Source: Talpa occidentalis
Lineage: Eukaryota > Chordata > Mammalia > Eulipotyphla > Talpidae
Length of the DNA stretch: 64,000 nt
Direction of reading: 5' to 3'
NCBI RefSeq assembly: GCF_014898055.3
Contig: NW_023601104.1
Span: forward strand, 76,863,106 to 76,927,105
The notes below the pieces were generated by a model. The model saw nothing but the letters and a program-made list of their open reading frames with translations, was not told the origin of the DNA and did no database searches. The translations under genes and the position numbers were made by a program. This document shows, piece by piece, positions 1 to 11,675 of the stretch (positions within the stretch are counted from its first letter, which is position 1; each line of letters opens with the position of its first letter).

Positions 1-1209
1 ATTGTGTCCTTAAAAAAAGTTTTTCCCAATGGATTGCCTATGCTTTAAGTCAACCGACTCTTCATTTCTAAACTATGATCTCATATTTTTCTAATTTTCT
101 TTGCCAAAAATAATTGCCATGTTTTGTCATAGAACATGAAATCCATTTACCTTGATTTTTAAAAACAGACCAGTTAGAAACTTTCAGTTTGACATATAGC
201 AGAATGAAAGTTTAATGTACAGTGAAAGAAACTATGAACAGACATAGATTTATCTTATTCCTTGAGAGCTAAAAACTTTAATGAAAAAACTGCACTAATT
301 TTTTACAACAATGCACTAAAGTCTGAGATTTCTCAGAACATTTATTTATATATAAAAGTAAAATACATTATTTAAATTGCCTTTGGGATTAACCCCTTCC
401 CTTTCCTTATAAACATATAGCAGGAACTGTGCTGCTTGTTTCCTGTGTGTAGTCTGTACTTCATGCCAGTACATTGGATGTTTTCTTTAAAATGAGTACT
501 TGGTCTCAAGATATACATGGTTTCATCATTGGCATTTCCTGGAGCCAACAGTGCATTGGCCCCATGCACACTACTGCCACCCTGTGTTCACATTGCAGAT
601 GGGCTTCAGCATCGTTGTGTGCCCCGGGACTCTTGCTTCTTTCCACTTGGGGCAAGCTCTTCTGGGGTCAGTTCTGGGAAAAAAATACTTTCACTTTCAA
701 AGAAGAGGATGAACATCCAAGAAGTTAAAGAAAGGATTGATTGCTTTTTTTTTTTGAGAAGTGCTTAGGTCTTGAAGTCCTTTACATGCAGTTCAGTTAA
801 TCAAGTAAAATTTTTTCAGACAGTTATCCAAATGGTGCAGTTCTTATTGTTACAGCCCTCTTTAATAACTTCACCTTTTATTTCCCTCTTTTCTTTTTCT
901 ATTACTTGAATTTTATTTTCTGTAAATTGTAGTGTGTAGCTGTAATTTGAAATATTTATAACTGTGAAATTGACTTCATTTGTATGTTATCTCATAACTT
1001 AAATTTTATTGTTTTTTTAAATGCGTGTATTCAGGGAAATATGCAATTCAGATTTACAATTGGGCTAGATAGGAGCTGCAGTTTTAGATTTAATTTGCAA
1101 CTTTTGGCATTTTTTTAAATCCTTCAGAAAATTTTCATTTTTTTGGGTGAAATTCCAAAGAAGAGTATACATCTCCTCTGAGTACATAGAAGCAGCCATC
1201 TTCCTACTC
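1..1209. other. AT-rich non-coding stretch, unassigned
   Basis: No exon, RNA gene or named repeat is recognised here. Only short chance open frames occur. T-rich and A-rich runs are common. It could be part of a long 3' untranslated region that would end at the polyadenylation signal near 5036, but nothing in this stretch proves transcription. Confidence 0.4.
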
Positions 1210-1370
1210 CCATGAATGGAAAATGAAAAAACAGCAGTTGAAATTAATTTTAATTATACATTTTATTTAATCCAGTATATGCAAAGCATTACTGTTTCAA
1301 CTTGCAGCACAGCCACATTTCATATATTTGATGGCCACATGTGCCCAGTGATGACTGTTGGTTCGGCGTG
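1210..1370 (+). repeat. hAT-type DNA transposon fossil, fragment
   Basis: The run GAAATTAATTTTAATTAT followed by TTTATTTAATCCAGTATAT and later AGCCACATTTC and GGCCACATGTG resembles the internal part of the common non-autonomous mammalian hAT elements that carry the terminal motif CTGTCCAATAGAA. The termini are not clear here, so the subfamily is not named. It is heavily diverged, so old. Confidence 0.4.
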
Positions 1371-1828
1371 GGTTTAAAGTATCTTTTGATGAGGGTGACA
1401 GGAAAAAAGAGTTGTTTTTCCTGCTAATTCTGATGTAGATCTCACAGTATAACTCTTTAGTAGAAGAGATGAAATCTGAGGAAATATATAGCTAATATAC
1501 AGCATCTTATTGAATTTCTACTTCTTAAATCTATTTTTCCCTTTTTCTAATTTAAAATTTTTGCGGTCATTCATGACCCAAAGTGCCTCGTGTTGATATT
1601 TCCATTGACTTAACATAGCAAATTTACTGTTCAAATAACATTTATCAATTGACCAATTGACATTGTACACAAAGGTATCCTTTCTAAATTAAATAAAATG
1701 TATTTTCTTGATAATGCCATTATATTCTGGATTTGCCTCTTTTTGGCAAATCTACAGTATGCTATTAAAAGTTCAGGCTCTTCTTTCCTTGAAACTAAAA
1801 ATATGATAGATCGATAGATCAATCCGTC
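1371..1828. other. Unassigned AT-rich sequence
   Basis: No gene or recognisable repeat is seen between the hAT fragment and the tetranucleotide repeat. Confidence 0.4.
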
Positions 1829-1890
1829 GATCTATCTACTTACCTACCTATGTATGTATCTCTCTGTCTATCTGTCTAGCTATCTGTTTG

Positions 1891-1949
<59 letters not shown>

Positions 1950-1950
1950 C
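1829..1950. repeat. (TATC)n tetranucleotide microsatellite
   Basis: An uninterrupted TATC tract runs from about 1891 to 1949. It is preceded by a degenerate stretch of TCTG, TACC and TATG variants from about 1829, as expected for an old microsatellite whose 5' side has decayed. The long pure core suggests it is length-polymorphic. Confidence 0.95.
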
Positions 1951-4498
1951 TGTAGAGAGATATTTTTAAAATCTTGTCAAAGGTATTATGCTCCCTATTA
2001 CTTGTTCCCTTTCTGAAATAACATGATCTTTTCTTGGTCATTACCTTGGTGAGACAAGTTGAGTCTTTTCAATCTTAGATGGAAGATAATTCATTTTCCT
2101 ACACAGAAAAAAAAAAAAATCTGAGTTTCAAATGATTCAACCAGAAGGGCTAGATTTATTTTTATTCCTAGCCCCCCAAGTTCCCACCCTCAATTGTAAA
2201 CACATCACAAACTCTAAAAAGTCAAGTTGCAAAAGAAAGACTAGATTTTATACAGAACATATATATATTGGCTCTTGATTTGTGGTAGCTACCAGTGGAC
2301 ATTTTTCATAAAACAAGTTGGATTTTGTTATCAGATCACCCTGTAACCTATTTATGAGATTGTAAATTAGAAATCCCAAGAGGAACCTGTTCTTATTTTT
2401 AAAACCTAAAACTGATGGTCTTTTAAAAAATTATGCTTTTCTAAAAATTACATCAGGAAAAGCAATGATAATTGAAGAAAGATTCACAATAATTTTGCCT
2501 AAATGCATGAGCCCCCTCCACCAAGAGTGAGCAATTTGTTTTAGATTCTTTGCTTAACTTTTCTTATTAGTGTACAAGACTCCAGCATGCATACATTAGT
2601 TTCCTTAGTTCAAAATTGCCAAAAATGTCAGTTTGATAATATAAAATAAATACATGTAAGTAAGACAATATCTTTTAATTCCTTTCCTTTAGAGTTCCAT
2701 TCTTGCTATCTTTATGGAGTTTTTTTCTAATTTTATTTTTTTGTTTCTATTTTTTTAGAGTCCTGGAATAGGTTAGAAATTGTTAACTTTTTCCCTTGTT
2801 TCCTCTCATTCAATGGCAAAAATCATTTTATAACTCAAAATTTAAGCTTATGGTTAATCTTCAGTTTATAACTTGGTATGAACCCTCTTTTTATACCATT
2901 TTCAATACTTGATAAAACAAATGTTCTCCTTTTTCTAGAGAACTCTTAATTTTTCAAGAGTCTAGATTAATATAAGGTATTCACATTTAAGGGGCTTGGG
3001 AAAGTAGTTGGTGAGGCTGTGTATTTCTAAGATTAGAGGAGATTAATTACTTTTCATGAAATTAGTGAACAGACTTTATTGGTGTTCTGCCTTCTTTGAG
3101 TTTTCATTACAAAGATTAATTTCCAATAGATGTGAAGTATTTTTAAAAAATATTTCAAGTATATCTGAGATACTTCTACTAACCCTTGAGACAAAAGTAG
3201 TCAGAAAATATCTCTTATCCTGAGTGAGATTTAGAAAGTTACTCTGTTTTCCAAAGTCAGACAATGAAAATACAAATTTTTATATAGGAAACTACAACTC
3301 TTTAAGATGTATTTTTCTTCCTTGTTTATTCTTTCATCAAAATATTTTTTAAAAGCTTCAAATCTAAACAAAGGTAACTTAGCCTTAATAAATTCCACTT
3401 TGCTTCTGAGCAGCAGCCTTCTGCCTCTGCTTAGAAATTCTTTATTTGCTAGATTGCTACAGAGAGTCATCCGCCAGGAACTGGGTCTTTTAAAGTTATG
3501 ATTTTCCCAGGCTGATTATCTGTATGTCTTTCTTAACTTTCAAACATCTTTCCTCCTAAATATGTGACTTGAGAAAAAGACAGTTTAGTAATTTTGTGTG
3601 ATAATTCTTTTAATTTATATTTACTATCTACTAAATTATGAACTGTTGCCCAGATTATTCATTATTTTTGTGTTTATTTTCATTACTTTTTCATGAATAT
3701 TGAAAAGTTCTTTCTAATTTTTAAATTCTCAGTATTCATTCTTCTTATTTTTTTGTAGTGTAATATAATCATACCATAAAATTGCTTTGCCTGGTCACAG
3801 ACCTAGTCAATTTTTTTCCTTTGATATGATACATTGTTCAGATGAGGTATAAAGCATCCCTTTTTATCTAGCTCTGTTTCAGTCTTACATGGAAATTGAG
3901 TCTTACTGACCTGGAGAAAGGGAAAAATTATGTATGACTTTGGATCAGTATAGATTTTTTTTTTTAATTAAGTATTTAAAAACCAGCTTCTTTTCTTACT
4001 TTCTCTTTTTTTCTTTTATCTCTAGCTGATATACACCAAGGCCTTCTCATTTTTAACTTATTAAATGTTTAGGCAAGAATTGTGATTGCAAAGAAATTAC
4101 TATATAAATAGAACTGACTAGTATATGAGTGGAGTATTGATTTTATTTGAAATAGGTATATTTTCTGCTTTGAATCACCTCACAAATCATCTGTCTATGT
4201 GTAATAAGAATTTTTCTTCATTGCCTAGAAGCCACAAATTCTTTCTGAATCAGAGTAAGTTAGTTCTGTTTGTGAGCTATAAACTTCATTATCTGCCATT
4301 ATGGAAACAAAATAATATCATGGGGAAATCAGAGCTGATTGTCATTGCAAAGTTCTTTGACAACTCTGTTCCAAGACTTATACCTATTATATAGGATTGT
4401 TATCTTTTTTCTTATGCCTCAGCTCCATATCTGACAATTTATGATCCCATGGAGCCAAGGTAGATAGAACAACAGTCATCTAAGATTGTGGTAAGGGC
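1951..4498. other. Long AT-rich stretch without recognised genes
   Basis: About 2.5 kb with no repeat I can name and no long open frame. Frequent T-runs and ATTTA-like motifs are compatible with a 3' UTR but are not diagnostic in AT-rich DNA. Splice or coding signals were not convincing. Confidence 0.35.
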
Positions 4499-4546
4499 GA
4501 GTTCCTGGGTGTCAACTTGCACAGATTAGTTGACACCCTGGAATTC
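4499..4546. other. 19-bp inverted repeat (stable hairpin)
   Basis: The arm at 4499-4517 (GAGTTCCTGGGTGTCAACT) pairs with 4528-4546 (AGTTGACACCCTGGAATTC) across a 10-nt loop. As RNA this gives 18 pairs out of 19: one G-U wobble, one U-U mismatch and 11 uninterrupted pairs next to the loop. Neighbouring sequence does not extend the stem. No microRNA identity is claimed. Confidence 0.8.
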
Positions 4547-5035
4547 AAAGTAGTAACAGTAGAGAGAGAGGTGGCTGCTCCAGATGACTCTTGCATTTAG
4601 TGTAATTGTGGTTAAACAAGATTTTTTTTTTTTTTCGATATATGAAGCTTGATTCTACAACCAAAATCATAAAAATGGGGGTGGGTGGGTAAGGGGAATC
4701 ATTTCTGCTTATGCTTTTTTAAAGCTTATAGTTTAAGTAAAAATAAATTGTTAAAAACAGATTACCTTAACCCTATACAAGTCTGGCAATGAGCTCTGCA
4801 TGAGGAAATGGAAAGAGGAATATTAAAAATTGTCCTAGGAAGATAGGTGTGAGGAAGGAAAATGGGTTTCCTGTTTCTGATCATGGGCTCTGAAAAGTAT
4901 TCATTGCCTCTACCAGCATTCAGTATAAACCAGAGATAAGAATATTTGTCCTTGAGCGTGTCTATGAGTGTGTGTGTGTGTCTGAGTGTTTGTTATTCTA
5001 AACTGCTTGTAAATATTGTAGTTGTTTAAATGAAA

Positions 5036-5041
5036 AATAAA
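5036..5041 (+). terminator. Candidate polyadenylation signal AATAAA
   Basis: AATAAA lies after TGTAAATATTGTAG, a TGTA-containing upstream context of the kind bound by cleavage factor I, and about 10 nt before a T-rich downstream block at 5051-5064. This order is what a real mammalian mRNA 3' end looks like. The hexamer is also common by chance in AT-rich DNA, so the call is tentative. Confidence 0.35.
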
Positions 5042-5424
5042 AGCCGAGATTTTTTTTTTTTTTTCCTTTGCAAATATATTGCCTCAAAAATACAGTATTG
5101 ACAGTGGATAAACACTGAGGAAATAAATTTTTTTTCATTTTGCCTTCTGTCCATTTTTATGAGACTGAAAAATTAGAGTATACCATATTAAACTCTGTTT
5201 GGTATTTTGTTAAAATGTACTTATATTCTGAAATAATTATTTTAAACAGAAGCTTTAGCTTAGGCACATGATTCAGGTCATAACAAAAGTATGTTTCATA
5301 TTAATAGAAGGTAACTTCACACTTGGTAGAAAAGGTTCTGAATTGATCTGAATGTGTCATATTAATGATATAATATTAAATGGAGCAGGTAGGATGATAA
5401 AAATGTAAGTATGTTCGCATTACT
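5042..5424. other. Unassigned sequence
   Basis: No gene or named repeat is seen between the candidate poly(A) signal and the antisense L1 piece. Confidence 0.35.
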
Positions 5425-5580
5425 TCTTTTTCAAGATTGCTATAGCTATTCAGTCTTTTGTGATCCCACATTAATTTCAGTAGTATTTTCTCCAATTCTT
5501 TGAAATATGTCATTAATATTTTTATTGGAATTGCATTGACTCTGACATATATTGTTTTGGGTAGGTTGGCTACACTGAAT
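5425..5580 (-). mobile_element. Ancient L1 ORF2 fragment, antisense
   Basis: The plus strand reads ATTCAGTCTTTTGTGATCCC, then TTGGAATTGCATTGACTCTG and GTTTTGGGTAGG. That is the familiar reverse complement of the RT-to-C-terminal part of L1 ORF2. It has many substitutions and no open frame. Confidence 0.55.
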
Positions 5581-6785
5581 TACAGTACAGAAAAAGGAAA
5601 GACAGATAATACAGGCAAATACTAAGTTGGGGTGTGTACTAACCTACTGGTCATGTGTATAATATTCTAGATTAAATGTTTTAGTAAGCCATTTTAACTA
5701 TTTCATTTTTACTGTTAATAACTACCAAAGCTGGTAGAAAATAGATTATTTGCTATCTGCATCAGATTCCCAAACAATTTGGTGTGTTTGCACTAAGATG
5801 ACAAGTGCACAACTGGAAATGTAGTGGTATTTTTCTGAAACAGCCAGATCTTTTTACCTTGAAAGGAAATATTTTGGTGAAATGAAATATATCTTCAAAG
5901 AAAGGCGTTCTTTGTATCCATGTACTATGTTAATTTCAGGGCCATTGAGTCAGAGGGCTGAAGTCGTGAAATTTAATTCCCATAAAACTCTTGATTCCAG
6001 TTAAAGTGCAGAATCCTAAAGGATCCAGAAATGTTTTGCTAACCTGTAGCCAGTGAATCACACCACTCAGGCACTTTTTCTTTTGCTGTGAGTGAAAAGT
6101 GACCTTGTGAAGTAAGACACGCCCTTTAAACACAATGTGTTGTATTCCCCTAACCCCTGCTTCATATGTGTTTACAAAAAGAAACTAAATTAAAATTCAT
6201 ATCTTGGGGAAATATAATTTGGTGCAAGAGGATCCCTAGATTGCTTTATAATAAATAGTGGATAGAGATGAATCCATTTTGTCTAGAAGCCTTCTGAGAA
6301 ATTATTGTTTCAGTGTCCGGGAAACTGCTAAATGGGAAACATCATCCTTGGCTTCAGTTTCCCTTTTGCAACTAAGAATTTTGTTACCAGTACATAATAA
6401 CTGGCTCACATAAGAAGACTCCAGGCCTTGAGTCCCATCCTGAAGCACGTTCTCTTAATCCATCTTATCAGATAAATCCACATCCTGGGACCGCACTGAG
6501 TCCACACAGGTTCCAGGCAGTGCCTCTGTCTTCATAGTACTGCCAGATTGCTCTCATTCTTACCCACCACCTCTCAGTTACACCAGTCAACAGTACAGCG
6601 TGCCACAGTTTCCAATGAGAATTCCACAGTGTAGCATGAATGTTTAAGTTTATACTTTCATGTAGTAAGACACAATGCTGACTTACCAAGCTTGTAAGTT
6701 TTGAAAGTGACTTGCACACTTGCAATATGAAATTATGTTTCTTTCGTGAACTCTAAATAGTGATTTACTTAGGATGCTTATAGGT
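5581..6785. other. Unassigned sequence
   Basis: No exon or repeat family is recognised. Short chance frames only. Confidence 0.35.
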
Positions 6786-7240
6786 ACAGAAAGAAAAAAC
6801 TCAACTCAAAGTTGCTGAAACATGATGGAGCCCTGGATAGAGAAGTTGTGGAAGATTCTCAATGGAAAACAACCCAGCTATTAAAATAGATGAAAACTTG
6901 CCTTTGGAGACAACATGGATGAAACATGAGGTGATTGTGCTGAGCAAAAGAAATCAGAGAGTGAAAGACACATACTGATGGTTTCACTCATATATGAAAT
7001 GTAATTAAAGCAGAGAAAACACAACAAAAGGACTCTGAAAAATAAATGTGGTGGTTACCAGAGGAAAGGAGGAAAAGGACAGAGGGTGTCAGTGTGATAG
7101 TGGTGAAGGGCCCTGGGCTGTGGTGATTGGTGTGGTATGGTATGTACACATTTCCAGGTGTGCAGCTGTACTCCCAAAGCATATTATTGTAAGCCATGGT
7201 AAATCAGTAAACATTTTTTTAAATTGCTGAAATAGAAAAT
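6786..7240 (+). mobile_element. Ancient L1 3' end (ORF2 end and 3' UTR)
   Basis: GACAACATGGATGAAACATG, GAAATCAGAGAGTGAAAGAC and GGTTTCACTCATATATGAAA are the standard landmarks of the end of an old L1 ORF2 and its 3' UTR. GTGGTGGTTACCAGAGG follows in the expected order. The piece is degenerate and has no poly-A tail left. Confidence 0.7.
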
Positions 7241-7429
7241 TGGCTCAGTATAAGATGAAAGCTAGACTGGGCTTTCAGGATTGGTTTTTTCAAGTTGCTC
7301 CAGCTCTGTACATGTCTAATTTTTGCAGTTCTTACTAGGTATGCTGGCTTCCTTTTGACACAGGAAGCAGGTATCTATCTTTCTGGACCTCATCCTGTAC
7401 ACATCATTTTGAAAGGGAAAAAACGGTTC
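7241..7429. other. Unassigned sequence
   Basis: Nothing recognised. It forms the pre-insertion flank of the U6 fragment. Confidence 0.4.
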
Positions 7430-7488
7430 CTATGGTTTTCTTAATTTTAGTATATGTGCTGCCGAAGCGAGCACTCTATGGTTTTCTT
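7430..7488. repeat. Target-site duplication flanking the U6 fragment
   Basis: Perfect 13-bp direct repeats CTATGGTTTTCTT at 7430-7442 and 7476-7488 bracket the U6 copy. The match may run two bases further by shared AA. Their identity indicates that few substitutions have occurred since insertion. Confidence 0.9.
7443..7474 (-). pseudogene. RNU6: U6 snRNA 5'-end retropseudogene (32 nt)
   Basis: The reverse complement reads GTGCTCGCTTCGGCAGCACA and continues through the next 12 nt. It matches the first 32 nt of U6 spliceosomal RNA exactly, including the 5' stem-loop. Everything after position 32 of U6 is missing and there is no poly-A tail. The 13-bp sequence CTATGGTTTTCTT is repeated exactly on both sides (7430-7442 and 7476-7488). 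On the U6 strand the target reads TTTT|AAGAAAA, the L1 endonuclease consensus. One extra base (7475) sits next to the RNA 5' end. This is an L1-mediated, 3'-truncated, tailless insertion and not a functional snRNA gene. Confidence 0.92.
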
Positions 7489-8059
7489 AAAAGGGAAAAT
7501 TTCCCCAGAGCCTCAGCGTGTTTCTCATTACATCTCGTTAATGTAAGATTTGACATATGAAAGATCTTTAACTTGTTCCTATGTCCTGATTTTCTAAACC
7601 AGTCACTGATAAGAGAAATAGAATCATCCTGATTGACTCAGACACATCAGAACCCAGCCCCAAACCAGGGTCCATGTCCCAAACTGTCTAATCGCTACAC
7701 GCGCATGCAGAGGGGCTGATTGGTATGCACAGTATATCTGTGCACAGCTTCCCAGGACTCGAGTATTGTCAAGAAGCAGAAACTCGGATCACCCATGAAA
7801 TGAGGCATTTGTTTTTAAGGTGCATCTATAGAAAATGAGACACAGCCAGATGCTTGTTCTCTTTCTTAGGGTTTGCCTTTATATCTTGTAACACTTCTGC
7901 TTTGCTTCATGTACAGTATTTCCTTTCTTAAATTACTTGGGTAGAAGTTCTCCAGTAAAACCACTTGGACTTGCAGTGATCTTCAGAAGAAGGAGCCAGT
8001 TTCTGAAGGACTACAGATTCTCTTTTTTTTATTAGTTCCGGTGTGATTTTTCTAAAACT
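7489..8059. other. Unassigned sequence
   Basis: No gene or named repeat is seen. Slightly GC-richer than the flanks around 7640-7760. Confidence 0.35.
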
Positions 8060-8700
8060 GTAGTTTTCAAACTTTTTGGTCTTGGAATACGTCTACATTT
8101 TAAAAAAATTATTGAGAAGCACTCCCCAGAGAGTTTTATGTGCTTTATTTTTATTAATATTTATTGCGTTGGAAATTAAAACTGTATTGTAAAGATACTG
8201 TAATTAGATAAAATTACAAGTTAACATTTTTATTTAAAATACGTCCACATTAAGAATCTGAACTTGGGCCTTCCCGGTGGCGCAGCAGTTGAGTGCTGGG
8301 TTGCGAAGCTGCCCGCAGCCTCTGCAGCGCCGGTTCAATCCCCGGCTGCTCCCTGGCCACTGGAGGAGGGCCCCTCATGGTGTGCAGACCTCTCCTGCCG
8401 CCCACTGCTCCCCTCAGCAGTGTATTTCGTCAGTCTGCCTGTTCTGCTCCCCACTCTGGCTCTGGTGAATCCTCTCACCCTCCTGCGCTTCTGACTGTAC
8501 CCAGTGCTTGTATAAATTAATTAATTAATTAATTAATTAAATCTTTAAAAAAAAAGAATCTGAACTTGTATCTACTACACATGTTGCATTATATTATTTT
8601 GGGTGAAGTATATGAAGAAAATCTAGCCTCCTACATATACAGAGTTGAAAAAGAAAGGAATGTTTTAATGGCCCTTTTAAATAATTGTTGATATTCTTGC
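8060..8700 (+). repeat. Ancient mammalian interspersed repeat, family not named
   Basis: TTCAAACTTTTTGGTCTTGG, then TTATTGAGAAGCACTCCCCA and GGAAATTAAAACTG, follow the order of a common old mammalian repeat whose consensus reads close to CAAACTTTTTGGTCTCAGGA. It is split by the SINE at 8267-8553 and resumes after it. I cannot name the family reliably. Confidence 0.35.
8267..8553 (+). mobile_element. tRNA-headed SINE, subfamily A, full length
   Basis: The head GGCGCAGCAGTTGAGTGCTG carries an A-box-like motif and GGTTCAATCCCC a B-box-like motif, the internal Pol III promoter of a tRNA-derived SINE. A tRNA-unrelated body follows, then an (AATT)n expansion and an A-rich tail. Perfect 15-bp target-site duplications AAGAATCTGAACTTG lie at 8252-8266 and 8554-8568. 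The presence of both boxes and a clean duplication shows a full-length, fairly young copy. Confidence 0.93.
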
Positions 8701-8869
8701 TTTGTTAACTTTACTAAAATTTAACAAGTGATAGTTTCTTAAAGCTTCAAGTTGCAATATAGGATTCCATTTGTACTGGTTTACATTAAAATCCATCATC
8801 TTACTTTGAATGGATCTCTTACCTGTGTATGATTTTGTAATATTTATTGATTCAAAAAAATAAAGGGTC

Positions 8870-10437
8870 CCTTCATTGACTGTTGGTGGAGATGCAAATT
8901 AATGCACCACTTTGGTAAATAGTATGGAGGTTCTTGAAAAAAATTTAAAATGTCCCATACACAAAAATGAACTCAAAATGGAATAAGGATTTAAATATAA
9001 TACCTGCAACAATAAAATATATAGAAGAAAATATTGACAATATGTTCCATGACATCAACGACAAAGGTGTTTTTGGTGGATGACCCTATGGCAGAGGAAA
9101 CTAAAACCATTACCTCAAATTAAAAGGCTCTTATAAAGTGAGAGAAAATACAAAAAAGATTGAAAAGACTCCCTATTGAATGGGTGAAAATATTCACACA
9201 ATGCATAACATCCAAAATGTATATTATTGAAATATAAAAAAAACAAAAAAAACATACAGATATGATACAGATACAGATAAGAACAATACAGCAAAGTGGA
9301 TATACAGAAAACCAAAAGATGTATGAATGTTAATTATCACTTCTAGTAAGAAAGATACAGGTTTAAATTACAGTAAGATTCTATCTCACAATCATGAGTA
9401 TGGCACATATTAAAAAGACCTCTAACAAGAAGTTTGGAGAGAATGAGGAGAAAGAGGAACTCTATATTACACTGTTGTTGGGAATGTAAACTGGTACAGC
9501 CATTATGGACGGCATTATGGATTTACCTTAAAAATGCCAGCAATCCCATTCCTGAGTATCCAAGAAATATGAAACCATCAGTGCAAAACTCATATGTTCT
9601 GCAATGTTCATAGCTACAATAGCTAGGAAATGGAATAGATGAATGACACAAAAAGATGTGGTATATCCCACACTGTGGAATATTATTCAGCTATAACAAG
9701 ATGAAATGCAGCCATTTTCAAAAAAAATGGAGAGTTTGAGAGAATTATACATAGTAAAGCAAATCAGAATGACAAAAACAAATATTGGATATTTACATAG
9801 CAGACAATTCTGCCTTCTAAAAACAGTGATCATCAACAAGTACCCTGAAGGCTCTAAGGTTAAGAGGGACAGGGAAGGAAAAAGGACATGTGATCTAAAG
9901 GGATGGTGGTGGAGGAATAAATAAGTAAAAATATAACTGCCATATGGTCCACTTCTGGATATTTACCTGGAGAACATGAAAACAATGATTTGAAAAATAC
10001 GCACCTCATATTCATTGCAGCACTATAATAGCTGAGATAGAAAACCCAAGGGCCAAATTATGAATGAGTGAATTAAGAAGATATGGTACTTACTTACACA
10101 GTGAAATACTAAGTCATAAAAAAAATCTTATTTACAACAACATGGATTGAACTTGGAATTATGCTAAATAACTCAGGAAAAGAAAGACAAATGCTATATG
10201 ATTCACTTATTTGTGGAATGTAAAGAAAAATAAAAGCAATCAAACAAGAAGAATTTAGACTCTGATGAGGTGGTGGTTACCAGAGGGAAGAAGGGAGGTG
10301 GAAATAATTTGGTGGTTGACGGTGACTGTACATTTAGTGGTGATTGTAGTGGGAAATAGTTGCTGAGATGAGAAACCCTACACCTGAAACTTGCACAGCA
10401 CTGTAAACTATTGTTACTTCAATAAAAAAAAAAAATG
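8870..10437 (+). mobile_element. Composite of ancient L1 3' fragments
   Basis: Three L1 pieces in the same orientation are joined. The first (8870-8945) is a short piece with the motif CTGTTGGTGGAGATG. The second (about 8950-9930) runs from the AACTCAAAATGGAATAAGGA landmark through CACTGTTGTTGGGAATGTAA into the CATTATGGA region. The third (about 9935-10437) starts at ACTGCCATATGGTCCACTTC, passes ACAACATGGATTGAACTTGG and ends in the 3' UTR and an A-tail at 10425-10436. Repetition of the same landmarks shows separate insertions or duplications. No frame is intact. Confidence 0.7.
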
Positions 10438-11339
10438 ATCTACAGATCTTCCAAATATTGACACATCTCACTTTGCATATTAAAAAGCACATTTGATTGT
10501 ATCAACTTTGATCTAATTAGATATCACTTATTGGGGAGCTACAACACTCATACAAGTTTTCTAAAATTCTAATTCCCCATTAAAAACTCAAAATTTTAAA
10601 TGGGTAACAAATCTTGTCATTTTCCTTAAAGCAATAAGGTCACTTCATTGTTGAGAATATTTAAGTCAAATCCTGAAGTCTGAATAACTATAGTTCATCT
10701 CTTAATCATTTTTTTGAGTTAAAAAAATGGCATTCCAGTAAGAAGTGATTAGCTTAGCTCATAACTCAATCACAAATGGGCTATTCTTTCAGAAAACTAT
10801 GCTTTGGTGTACTGAAGAAGTGGTTTGTAAATACTTCCTATTTTGCCACTGAAAATATTAAAAAGATGTGTTTTGAAAGAACATCTTTTAATAAAATGAA
10901 CAAATTTTTCTAATTTTTCAAGGACATTCCTAATTGAGATTGATAACTTTTCCCCTATGAATACAGGGTGGTAAAGAGTACATTGGCTACTGGTATAGTT
11001 TGGTGTGATTGCCTTGATGCCTGCTAAAGCACACAGCAGTTTTACTCACTATGGGTTTTGCACAATTATTGTAAATGTCAATACATAAAAGAGTCAGATG
11101 ATGTGCTAGAATTATTATGAAGATAATTTTGATCTGTAAACTACACTGAAAGTTATTAAATATGTCCATCTCATTTTCATGTTGAGATGTACTGACATAA
11201 AGTAACACATCATATTCTTTCACCTTTGTAGTGTTAATAAAACTTCTTCATTCCTGATGCTGATTGTATTTGCCTTCTCTTTCTTGATTAAGTTCAAAAA
11301 GAGACTATCTTTTCAAAGAAGCAATTTATGGTTTTGATC
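10438..11339. other. Unassigned AT-rich sequence
   Basis: No gene or repeat family recognised. A small 9-bp hairpin (AAAAGATGT...ACATCTTTT) occurs near 10860-10890. Confidence 0.35.
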
Positions 11340-11675
11340 TTCCTTGTTATTGTTTTGTTTTAACTTTATTTCCACATTTATACTGTTTTCTTTTGGTTTA
11401 ATTTGTTATTCTTCTAACTGCTTGAGATTGACATTCAACTCTGGTTTTCAGCCTTCTTACTGTATACATTTTTATATATTGGTTGAGTTTCTTACCTCAT
11501 TGTTAATTTTTCAACAGTATTTGCTTTTCTCCTCAGGTGTACCCCCGCAGTTCTTCCACGTCACAGCACATGTGAGCCACCTCTCCCATCCCTATGCTCT
11601 TCCCTCCCCTGTGTTGACTCCTTTCCGTCCCCCTTCCCTGCTGTATGCCTTGGATCTTGAAGGTTATACATTTCT

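Noticed and set aside
1829..1950. CRISPR-like or satellite array
   Set aside because: The repeat unit is 4 bp with no spacers, so it is an ordinary microsatellite in mammalian DNA.
7443..7474. Functional U6 snRNA gene
   Set aside because: Only the first 32 nt are present, and the flanks are target duplications and not a U6 promoter with PSE and TATA elements.
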